Assembly: GCA_963662155.1 (NCBI GenBank)
Contig: OY759264.1
Location: 13,178,738-13,242,737 of the forward strand
Reading direction: 5' to 3'
DNA length: 64,000 nucleotides
DNA from: Lamellibrachia columna
Taxonomy: Eukaryota; Annelida; Polychaeta; Sabellida; Siboglinidae
A program made the position numbers and the translations under genes. Shown one piece after another: positions 26,451 through 64,000 of this stretch. Under the pieces are notes generated by a model. It was not told where the DNA came from, did no database searches, and worked only from the letters and a program-made list of their open reading frames with translations. Within the stretch, counting starts at the first letter, position 1. Every line of letters starts with the position of its first letter.

Positions 26451-26724
26451 CCGACTTCACAACGATGGAATATCACAGGTTATATCAGCTAATATTCCAA
26501 TAACTTGAAACATAGTTTGGTTAGCATGATACAGGGTTTTTGCTAAGTGTGGCTATAGCAGGGACCATGAACCCCAAAGGTGGGACCACTTATTATGCTC
26601 AGCTTGTGGCCAAGTCACTACGTATCATAGACCACAGTGGATACATCAGGAACTTATATATAATGTAATTGTACCTGCATCTTAGGATGTGACATCAATG
26701 AACGATAAGCAGAAGAACAGTGTG

Positions 26725-26945
26725 TGCACGAAAATACAAAAATAGAATATTATATTATATAACATAGTAGCTGTCACACCTTCATGGGACCGCTACCTGA
26801 ATAAATGAATTCACATGGACAGTACACGTTCTCGCATTTTTAATTGCATATGTCCAAATTTGCTTCTTTTATAAGTTTCCACTTTGTCGTGTTTCACGTG
26901 TTGTGTCATAAACTGTTGAATAACAACAGCAGGTTATTTGGTAAA
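26725..26945 (+). repeat. dispersed repeat, inverted copy at 34828-35110
   Basis: Shared blocks include GACCGCTACCTGAATAAATG and CATAAACTGTTGAATAACAA. The partner reads in the opposite orientation. No coding role was recognised. Confidence 0.75.
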
Positions 26946-29685
26946 AACTTTTTGTTTGTTTCACACATTATAATGGGAGTTTTTAGTTTTATAAAAATCA
27001 GATTGCTTTAATATTTGCAATTCACACTATAATCCATTTGTATAATGGCAATAGTATACATTGCTGACAATCCTTGCTAACTGATTTTGTAGCAAGGAAA
27101 GTGATTATATTCCTTGCTTCTTTGCTTCCACATCTGGCGCTAGCTCAGTTTCATTATTACAAACACTCATGGTCCACGAGGATGGGCGGTCCTAGTAGCG
27201 CAATGATCAATTCGAATTGCTTGACCCTTAACAGCGTGGGAATGTGGACACGTCGCCATGGTCATTATGTTGAGTGTCCCCATAATATTATGTAATCAAA
27301 ACGGGCAGTTGGGTCTTCATTGTGCGTTTTGAATTCCAAGTGTGCAGTTGGCAGTTTCAAGTGTTCAAAGTGATTCGGATCTTCGAATGTGAGTGTTTTT
27401 TTGTAATTTCTGCATGAACTGCACCACGTATTTGTCCAATGTATGCATGCATATCAAATATCCTGTCCTTTCACAAATGGTTGTACTCTATGCATTTGTT
27501 AATGCTAGCAGAAAACTTATGGAACGAGACAGCGTAAATGTTACATACCCCATGGGGGAAGTAGGGGCATAACGGGATAGTTAAAGATATTCAGCCAATT
27601 GAATACTCTATAAATATAATTTATACTGAAAGGCAACGTGTAATGATGTATACAATAGGTTGAGCTGATGATAGGGTTATAAGATTGCGATATAAAATCT
27701 GCCTAATATTTTTTCAATATTCAGCAGATAATTGTTCTTATTATATCAATAAACTGGTTACCAATCTTGATATGACAAGAAACTAGTTATCCCACAAAAC
27801 ATGTTTTGTGATTTGCACCATGTTCTTTCTACGCTTCCGTAGAGATCGTTTCAACTCCAGTTGCGTCATCAGTTATGTGAGTACAACAAAAAGTATTTGA
27901 CCCAAGTCCGTGTATTAGAATGTGATATTCCGGTCACGTTCCACCACTAAACATGCACACACCACATTCGTGTTCATTGGCCGTGAGAGACTGCATGTGT
28001 TCACACGTGGATACCATCAACACAGCCTACCACGTTAGGAAACCATGCAAGTGATGGGGATTTCCTTTAATTTAAAAGTGTATCTCTCGAAACATATTTG
28101 ACGTATCAATACGCGGAAAAAGTCGTGTTGTAGGTACGGTAAATTGTAAACTGTGGTAAATCCACGTTTCAATTGGTCGATATACCAGGGAATTATGTAC
28201 TCAGCCACCCTTTGTTTGGCAGATTTGTCCGAGCGAGTGAAGCACGAAAGCTTGACCAACGAGGAGTCCACACATTTGTGCTGATGGCCACCATACTGCC
28301 AGTGGCCCGCTCAGTCGCCGCCAGTCTTAGCAGCCATACCAGCATGACAGTTACACTGAAATCTCAAATTGGATGATTCAGCTATTCTATGGTTATACGA
28401 AATTACCTGTGTGCTATCGACAGTTTTGTAAAGGTATAAGCCACCAACAATTTCATAAAAGGGATCCTCTACAAATTACATACACCGCAAAAATTGTCCG
28501 CCCCCTCTCCCTGTATGCACACCGTACGCGTGACGTCTGACCACACAGGCAGTGTAGTGCTAGCGGTGAATTAACTAAACCAATCAATAATGCCATCCCA
28601 GAAGCGCTGATACTGAACTTCCGCACAATGTTATACTTACATTGATACAATATTTATCAATGGTTTGACAACCTGGGATGAAGTTACCAGACTAGCTGCT
28701 GCACTACCAAGCTGGTAAGCGGACAACTAGGCCAATTGCGTACGGTACGCATGCAGTAGCCTATAGACCCCCCGTGTATGCACTGCATATGCAACCACTG
28801 CTACCAACTCCTCCTTACTTTCTAATGTAATTTGTAGACTGCCCAGAAAAGAATAGCCGAGGCACCCTCCCCCCCCCCCACATTATTGGGAAATGAAGGT
28901 TAGAATAGCGTGATTCACATGACAGGCTCCTCAAGCAAATTTAAGTCAACCTATATATTTTATTTTCTAAGGGCTGTGTATTGTCAACAATTCGATTTAT
29001 CTTCAAAAATTAGTTTGTGATACTCATATATCCTACTTTTCAAACATAAATGATTCTACACACCCACTGAGATTTTATATTTTTAGTTGTATGGACGAAT
29101 AGCATCGGGTGATCTTCATTCGCGTTTTACCCTTGTATAGTAGGTACAGGCAGTTAGTGTCAGAAGACAACAAAATATATGTTATTACATAGATGATATA
29201 TTACTGTGTAGAAATACAGGATGATTAAATAGCATCATATGATCTATATGTATGCCCTTATTTATATTTATGTTAAATTATTTTTTTCATTCTGGTATTT
29301 GACGAGAAGAATACCAATTACGTATGGTTAACACAGAAGAACTGTCATGTTGAGACATTGAGTGAATGCATTGTTAACACAGAAGGACTGTCATGTGGAG
29401 ACACTGAGCAAATATATTATTAATATGCACTCCCGGATTTGTCATGTGTTCTCGGTGCAAAGACCCAATTAAATGTATCCTTATGGTAAGAGAAGTAAAA
29501 TGTTAGTGGTAAATCATTTCAATGTACAATTCTATTTATGCTCACATAGTGATGCATGTGTAAACAAAGTAGGGAGTTCTGGTTGTCTTACTTAGAACGG
29601 ATATTATGCGTTATCATTACCGTACAATAAATGACTTGTATCCTACATAAGTTGTCTTGATTTACAATATGCACCAATCGACCTC
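26946..29685. other. no gene seen
   Basis: AT-rich sequence. It includes a poly-C run near 28870 and a short direct repeat near 29325-29410 (AACACAGAAGRACTGTCATG). No supported exon. Confidence 0.5.
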
Positions 29686-29689
29686 TACG

Positions 29690-30060
29690 GAAATGTGTTT
29701 TCTCGTGTTCTGAACCTGTTAACACAAGTTTATGGACATGTGTTTTCACGGGAAAATGTGTCCACAGAATTTCGTTAATTCATGTTCGGTAAAACATGAA
29801 CTGAACTAGCTGAAACACGTGATTCCACGTGTTCTGAACCAGAGTTAATAGTATCTGTACACCCATTTGGCCTCAGAATATCGTGAATTCACGAATGGTA
29901 CCACGTGAATTGAACCAATTGAGACACGTGATTTCACGTGTTCTGAACCACTGTACCCACGTGTGTGTACACCCAATTTGTCCACACAATCCCGTGAATT
30001 CACGTACGGAAACATGTGAATTCACCTTCAGAACACATTAAATCACGTGTCAATGTTACC
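29690..30060. repeat. degenerate tandem repeat of about 115-120 bp rich in CACGTG
   Basis: About three diverged units share ACACGTGATTYCACGTGTTC, TGAACC and GTGAATTCACG blocks. Each unit carries several near-palindromes. Confidence 0.65.
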
Positions 30061-30654
30061 TGGGATATTTAATTAACGTCATGATTGTCTTACGTAAGGC
30101 AGGGATGCTGCAATTACTCGACAAAAAATATTCCTACATATAAGATATAAGCCATGTGGTCTTCTTTGGTGGTAGGCAACGAATCACGATTAGCATTGTT
30201 GTCCTGTATGCATCAGATACTCTTTTGCAACTCCACGTATTCACACTTGTCAACGCCTTCAACAACGTTGAAATCCTCACCTAGAAGCGCTGTTTCTATG
30301 TCACAATTATTCTGGTATCCTAATTGTAACGACACATGCATGTTGTTCTATCGAGGACACGTAATCATTCTGGTTACAACAATTTTCTCAACACGTTTAC
30401 TCAAAAAACAAACATCAGTTGTGTGAATTATGCGTTCTGCTGTAAATGAACGTGTGATTTCAATGTGGACAGAAAAGGAAAGCCCCTTACATAGGACCTA
30501 TACGCACGCATGCACGCACTGAAAGGGAAAGAGACAGGGATGAAACCACACAGGGATGGACGCGGGGAGGCAGGTGGGCGGCCGGGTAGGAAATGTGCGT
30601 CCTTATGTAGAGCAGTATACAGTCGTTGGGACTACTCAAAGCGCTCTATACTCC

Positions 30655-31345
30655 ACACGTTGGCGCTTCTCCCACCACAAGTATTGTGTGCATGCAGTGT
30701 AAGTGTGAAAAGTTGCGCCTGAAACATAATCATCTCCATCATTAGCTAGGCTAGCGCTACCGGTGGTCATTTGGGCAAAAGACCACATGGCATCAGATAT
30801 TGCTAAACAAAAGTTTCCCATTTGAACCAATTTGGCCAGTAGCATTTTCATTGAAAAACATGTAGAATACATGTGCATTTGTTGCTGTCTTGATGCACGT
30901 AAACAAAATGGCAAAAACTGAGGGCTTTAGGCCAATCAGTTTACTAGAACTAGCAAAGATTAGTAATACTGTATGATACACAGAATAATTTATGTCCATG
31001 CAGCTGCAACAACGAACGCTCACTCTTCCAAAGGAAGTTGTGTCTGAAACAGAATCATCTCCATCATTAGCTAGGCTAGCGCTACCGGTGGTCATTTGGG
31101 CCATAGACCACATGGCATCAGATTTTGCTAAACAAAAGTTTCCCATTTGAGCCAATTTGGCCAGTAGCATTTTCATTGAAAAACATGTAGAATACATGTG
31201 CGTTTGTTGCTGTCTTGAAGCACGTAAACAAAATGGCAAAAACTGAGGGGTTTAGGACAACCAGTTTACACCAGAACTAGCCAAGATTAATAATACGGTA
31301 TGACACACAGAATAATTTATGTCCATGCAGCTGCAAAAACAAACG
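30655..31345. repeat. tandem duplication, 325-bp period, two copies
   Basis: Copy one (about 30715-31035) and copy two (about 31040-31345) are about 90% identical by eye, for example CATCATTAGCTAGGCTAGCG in both. A third fragment with the upstream part lies at 35690-35783. Both copies keep a similar open frame on the minus strand (MPFCLRASRQQQ start, LANDGDD end), but no known domain is recognised. Confidence 0.9.
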
Positions 31346-31361
31346 CTCACCCTTCCAAACA

Positions 31362-31388
31362 CCCCCCTCCCCCAACACCCACCCACCC
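31362..31388 (-). other. G-quadruplex-forming motif
   Basis: The minus strand reads GGGTGGGTGGGTGTTGGGGG followed by AGGGGGG: five G-runs of three or more with loops of one to four bases, the canonical G4 pattern. Confidence 0.7.
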
Positions 31389-31399
31389 GCGCACACTGA

Positions 31400-32600
31400 A
31401 CAGAACAGGCTATTATCCTTTTACCTGCTCTTAACTATTGTTTGTGAGCATGCATTGGAAGTGTCATTTCTCTTCTAGGCTTTATTAGTCTTGGCCTTCT
31501 ATGCTATAGTACAGGTTTGGCAGCGACATTAATAGGGATTTTTTGTTTGAGCACTGTAAAATGTCAAATTGCTTCACAACATATTCTGGAACACTCCTGC
31601 TTGTCAAATCATTATTATTTGTTTTACAACCAAGTCTAAACAATACCTTACCTATAATATTAACTGAAAACCAGTCACATCATTTAATTATAGGTTGATA
31701 TTGACACGAACCAATGAAGCCAGTTTACTGTCTCAGTTGCCTGTAAACAAAGCGCAAGATTATCGCGACGCCGCTCTTTTGGTCGACAGGGTTGGTGGCA
31801 TGTTGGAAGTAGAGAACTATAGTGTTGTAGACTCTTTCTTGTGCCCTAGAAAATAACATTCCCCTCGTAGCCAGCACAGAACCAGGTGATATTTGATGTA
31901 CCAGCGACATTATTAGTATTACATCAATGACGACAAGCGTGACAAAAGATAGGATATTGACGTGATACCCGGATTTAAGTCATTCCAGCACTATGAGTAT
32001 CAACCTGTCAAATAACAAACTTCCTCAGATCAACCCACAGCGATGACCTGTCACTGTTATTTGACAAGTTCATATCCACTAGCCGGCCTGGTAAGAAAAC
32101 TGTATGATAATGGTGGATTACAAGCCAATGGCTTCCTAATCCACTAGCCATTTGGAACGTATTGCTTTGAGGGGCAATCTTCAAACATATTTGTGTTTAG
32201 TCGATAAAAGTGCTTTTACCGAACTTCAAACTGAAACGAAATGCCAGAGTTTGTTCTTACCGTCACCACTGGCAATCATTACTGTTTTGTGCTAGGCCAG
32301 CAAGACGATGTTCTTGGTTGTCATGCCGACGAATGTTTGTTGTAGCGCTTTCACGTGCATACGCAGGTTGTTGTTCTCTGTGTAACATCAAATTCTCGTG
32401 GAACATGTTGCTGAACCTCTCCGCACCATCTGCGTCCAACATATGCTTGCCCTATCAACAAAACATCACCATTATCTACTCGCTCACCTATGCCATAGCA
32501 TTCAATCATTCAGTTGCATTCTCTTGAGATGTAGTTAGCAGAATTTACTGAATTGCATCTTTGACTCCAGTAAATTCTGCTAACTGCATCTTAGACTCTT
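31400..32600. other. no gene seen
   Basis: No supported exon. It ends with an inverted repeat (about 32530-32583): GTTAGCAGAATTTACTG and its complement, 23-bp arms with one mismatch. Confidence 0.5.
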
Positions 32601-32604
32601 GTGC

Positions 32605-34123
32605 AGTTAATCGTGAGAGATGGAGTACTCAACATTTCGTTATGAGAGATGGAGTCCATGGCACTTACTCGTAAGAGGTGGAGTCCACAGCACTTACTCA
32701 CGACAGTTGCAGTCCACAGCATCTATACACAAGAAATGGAATTGTTGCTCAGCTCCTTTCCCTGTAGTCCTGTGTGATGCTGAGAGAAATACCTGTAGTC
32801 GACTTTTTCCCCCATTCTTCTGCATCACTGGTCCACAGCATTTACACATGAGAGGTGGAGTCCACAACACTTACTCACTAGATATGGATTCCACAGCATT
32901 GACTCTCAAGAGATGGAATCCACAGCTTTTACACACGAGAGATGGAGTACACAGCATTTACTCGTGAGAATTGCAGTACGCAGCATTTACCCAGGAGAGA
33001 TGGAGTACTCAGCATATACTCATGAGAGATGGAGTACACAGCAATTATTCTTGAGAGATGGAATACACAACATTTACTTATGCGAGATGGAGTATACAGC
33101 ATTTTCTCATGAGAGATGGAGTACACAGCATTTAATCAAGAGAGATTAAGTGCACCGCATTGACTCACGAGAGATGGAGTCCACAGCATTCGCTAATGAG
33201 AGATGGAGTCCACACCATTTATTCATGAGAGATGGAGTACATAGCATTTACTCGCGAGAGATGGAATCTACAGAATTTACTTGTGAGAAATGGATTCCAA
33301 AGCTTTTACTCATGAGAGGTGGAGTCCACAGCATTTATTCATAAGAGATGGAATCCACAGCATTTACTCACAATAGATGTAGTGCACAGCATTTACACGA
33401 GATACGCAATTGTTGCTCTCTTCCTTTTCCATTTAATGCGGTGAGAAACTGGCGCGGATACCGGTCGTCGATTTTTGTTTCCCCTTCATCCTCACCACTA
33501 ATCCACAGCATTTACTCATGATAGATGGAGTCTACAGCTTTTATTCACGAGATATGGAGTACAAAGAATTTACTCATGAGAGATGGAGTCCACAGCATTT
33601 ACTCATGAGAGATGGAGTCCACATCATGTACTTATGAGAGACGGAGTACACAGCATTTACTCATGAGAGATGGTGTACATGACATTTACTCATAAGAGAG
33701 ATGGAGTACACAGCAATTACTCATGAGAGATGGTGTACATGATATTTACTCATAAGAGATGGTGTCCGCAACATTTACACTAGAGAGATGGAGTACACAG
33801 CATTTACTTATGAAAGATGGAGTCCTCAGCATTTAGTCATGATAAATGGAGTATATGGCATTTACTCATGAGAGATGGAGTACACAGCATTTATTCATGA
33901 GAAATGGAGTACACAGTATTTACTCATGAGAGATGGAGTACACATAATTTACTCATGAGAGATGGAGTACACAGTATTTACTCATGAGAGATGGAGTATA
34001 TGGCATTTAGTCATGAGAGATGGAGTACACAGCATGTAATTATGAGTGGTGGAGTACACAGTATTTACTCATGAGAGATGGAGTACACAGCATTTACTCA
34101 TGAGAGATGGAGTACACAGTATA
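32605..34123. repeat. minisatellite, 29-bp unit, about 45-50 copies, two homologous interruptions
   Basis: The consensus is GAGAGATGGAGTACACAGCA plus TTTACTCAT. Copies are more diverged on the left and more uniform on the right. The array is broken at about 32735-32835 and 33405-33505 by two spacers that resemble each other (AATTGTTGCTC start, GTCGA-TTTTT middle). Frames across it are artefacts. Confidence 0.95.
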
Positions 34124-34433
34124 TATAGTGGACTGGATATGACATATAATGAACGAGCAACATTTCAAGGAATAATATAAATACGTCTGAAAAATTCAGC
34201 ACTCCAGATGACACCACACAATCTTAACAACTGCTTCATTGCCGAAGAATGTTAAATTCAGTAGAACTCGTGTGAACATGTCCCCACCTCCCCTAATGTA
34301 CTGGTCTCCTGTCACTGTCATCTGGATTCTCAGGTGGATTAGACGTCTTTCAATTAAAATAACGGTTTTGTCACTTTCTTTAGTAATTTTCTTGGATTTA
34401 CCTGGCATTTTACAATGGAGTAGACAATACATG

Positions 34434-34434
34434 A

Positions 34435-34493
<59 letters not shown>

Positions 34494-34540
34494 ATAGTAA
34501 TAGTAGAAGAAGAAGTAGTAGTAGTTGTAGTAGTAGAAAG
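34434..34540. repeat. (TAG)n trinucleotide array
   Basis: A TAG repeat with a few AAG/AAT variants at the right end. Confidence 0.95.
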
Positions 34541-34576
34541 AGTGAGGAGAAATGTCCACCTGCCGGTGGAATTAAG

Positions 34577-34867
34577 ATGAAGGTTGGTGGCTTCAAGGGT
34601 GGCCACTGTTACCACAAACCATCAGATGCCACAATCCAACAGGAACCCGGTGGGGTTAGCAGTGGGGTTTGGTTGCTACGACTAAGCCAGGATGACTTTG
34701 ACAAAGTGGTGCAAACCACTCCTTCAGGATTGCTGGCAGTTGCCGACGCAGAGTGCCAGTCAGGCATAGACAAAAGTCTACGGCCACGACTTGATAAATG
34801 CCCTGACCTAACATACAAGCAGAAATTGTTACCAAATAATCTGCTGTTGTTATTCAACAGTTTATGA
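34577..34867 (+). CDS. unrecognised 96-codon open frame, probably transposon-derived
   Basis: Starts ATG (MKVGGFKGGHCYHKPSDA) and includes LRLSQDDFDKVVQ and SLRPRLDKCPDL before TGA. The composition looks coding-like, not low-complexity. The end of the frame runs into the dispersed repeat shared with 26725-26945, so it may be the tail of a transposon gene. No domain is recognised and no splice context was found. Confidence 0.25.
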   Translation: MKVGGFKGGHCYHKPSDATIQQEPGGVSSGVWLLRLSQDDFDKVVQTTPSGLLAVADAECQSGIDKSLRPRLDKCPDLTYKQKLLPNNLLLLFNSL

Positions 34868-35110
34868 CACAACACGTGAAATATGACAAAGTGAAAACTT
34901 AAGACATATATTTGTAAGAATGACTCTAAAAGCCCAATATCTGTACAAGGTATATATTTATGAAAGAAGCCATTTTGGACATGTGCAATTAAACATGCGA
35001 GAGCATGTATTGTCCATGTGAATTCATTTATTCAGGTAGTGGTCCCAAGATGGTGTGACAGCTACTATGTTATGTAATATAATATTCTACATTCTTAGGA
35101 GTTTGATTCA
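34828..35110 (-). repeat. dispersed repeat, inverted copy of 26725-26945
   Basis: Contains CAACAGTTTATGACACAACA and CATTTATTCAGGTAGTGGTC, complementary to the left copy. Confidence 0.75.
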
Positions 35111-36576
35111 GCATACTAACATACAAAACTACTATCCCACTGGACAAAAATTAGATATCAATGAGAGCATAATTATCAGGAAGCATGTAACTTGTTATGT
35201 TCATTACCTTATTGCACTAACCAACATTGTTTAGGTTGCCAAAGAGGTACCTCTTGAAATGCCAGATACATTAAAGGAGACTCAGTTGTAGACCATCCCA
35301 AAGACATGACGATGTTTCCGCTGCATATAGTCGGTCACAACAGCAAACATGGGTCGGATTGCAACTGTCAATATTGCAACGACGCCAAATATGCGTTTCC
35401 TTCATAACAAACTGGCTCCATATCACCATCATTTTAGACGTCAAGCTGTGTGAATAATGTGGCAGTTGAATATTTATTTGGTATCAACCACATTTCCCTT
35501 TAGACATGTTAAGGTCTCAAAACCGTGCACCTACCATATCGAGTCGGCAACTGATATGACTTTGCAGAGCACCAAGCCCCTCAGTATAAAATAAACACAA
35601 TATCCACGATTTACAAGATAGTGCCAGTGCGCGCTGTTCTTAGTTCACACGACAACAAAGTTTGCTGTTGTGAACCACGAGAAGGTGACAAGCGCTTCTC
35701 CCACCACAAGTATTGTGTGCATGCAGTGTAAGTGTGAAAACTTGTGCCTGAACTAGAATCATCTCCATCATTAGCTAGGCTACATACATATATACACCAC
35801 AGACATTGAACAATATTAATGAAAGAACGCACTTCTGTCGGACACCTCGCTGAAACTGGATACTGTCTGTGTGCGTCCAGTTGACGCGTTGACACTTGTG
35901 TTATGTTTATGTTATGCATTTTGTTGATCAATCATACCAGACGTTGGTACCCCAAATTCGATTACTTTATACCATAGACGTTGTGGCACCCCACATTCAA
36001 TAACTTCCTACCATAGCTTATCATGAGCCACATTGTTTGAATTATTCGTATGGTTTTTGTGTTTTACAAGATAAGTAAAATGCATATTATATTGAAGCTA
36101 TATTGATTTATATTTTCAGTAGTCAGTATAACATGACTTTGTTGTATTGCACTGCTGCGCCCTCTGCTCATATAGTACACGATCAATATTTTGACATATC
36201 CACTTCTACATTCGTTTACCGACACGACGCTTCATTTTACTCTACATATTTCTTTAAGTTGTTGTCATATATTGCTCGTGTATAGTGTGAACAGTAACAC
36301 AATGCTGCGGACTTTGCGTATAAATCGTCCTTCGATTCTGATAACCGAAGTAAACGTATGTAGTGCACCGATCAGTAATCCACTGTTTTAGTGTCCACAT
36401 ATCAATTGCAACTCTATGACACGACGTGACACATTATATGAGGTCATTGTGTCAAGACGTCCGGAAAAAACGCCACATCCCAATCGACAATTTTGTTTCG
36501 CCGGTCATTGTATCGTGTAGTTGACTCTGCTACTTGTATGTATTCCACAACGCAATATCGGACTCTGTTGCTGGTC

Positions 36577-36582
36577 TTTATT
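36577..36582 (-). terminator. polyadenylation signal AATAAA for the ABCC gene
   Basis: AATAAA on the minus strand 50 nt after the stop codon. The left duplicate has lost the stretch that contains it. Confidence 0.5.
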
Positions 36583-36632
36583 CCACAATGGCCATTGGAA
36601 TATGATTTAAAATCAGACTATGCAAGAAGACA

Positions 36633-63979
<27,347 letters not shown>

Positions 63980-64000
63980 CTGAAACAGGGGAGTTAATGA

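Noticed and set aside
32620..33344. Plus-strand frames with repeated ERW and VHSIYS motifs
   Set aside because: 29-bp minisatellite; 29 is not a multiple of three, so the motif recurs every 29 residues by arithmetic.

Overview
This window is animal nuclear DNA. It has spliced genes with GT-AG introns of hundreds to thousands of bases, remnants of several non-LTR retrotransposon (LINE) lineages, very long dinucleotide arrays and many minisatellites. The LINE types and the divergence of the one clear protein gene suggest a marine invertebrate, possibly a lophotrochozoan; that placement is a guess.

Right half (36.6-64.0 kb). One large gene on the minus strand encodes an MRP-type ABC transporter (ABCC family, long form with TMD0/L0). 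I could place 27 consecutive exons from 63979 down to the stop at 36633. Their splice phases all agree, the joined frame is 4,056 nt (1,351 residues plus stop), and both nucleotide-binding domains keep their Walker A, Q-loop, signature, Walker B and H-loop motifs. The 5' end (most of TMD0) lies beyond the right edge. The introns hold LINE fragments, a THAP-domain pseudogene, long GT arrays, a near-perfect 130-bp palindrome and a recent 143-bp tandem duplication.

Left edge (2.2-4.4 kb). The terminal ABCC exon and its flanks occur a second time on the plus strand (exon 2883-2991), inverted relative to the copy at 35.8-37.5 kb. The two transporter 3' ends therefore face each other across about 33 kb. 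The left copy may be the end of a second, convergent ABCC gene lying to the left, or an orphan duplicate.

Between the two ABCC ends (6-17.4 kb). Two small plus-strand genes appear to form a family of secreted cysteine-rich peptides. Each has an exon with 29 nt of leader, a start MANV and a hydrophobic signal peptide, followed by a middle exon and a last exon carrying six cysteines in a shared pattern (a C-x6-C block, then C-x-C). Neither matches a family I can name. This is the most likely undescribed item in the window.

The rest (17.4-35.8 kb) has no gene I can support. It holds minisatellites (26-bp and 29-bp units), a perfect 430-bp GT array, AT arrays, inverted repeats, LINE remnants, a CACGTG-rich degenerate repeat and a 325-bp tandem duplication.
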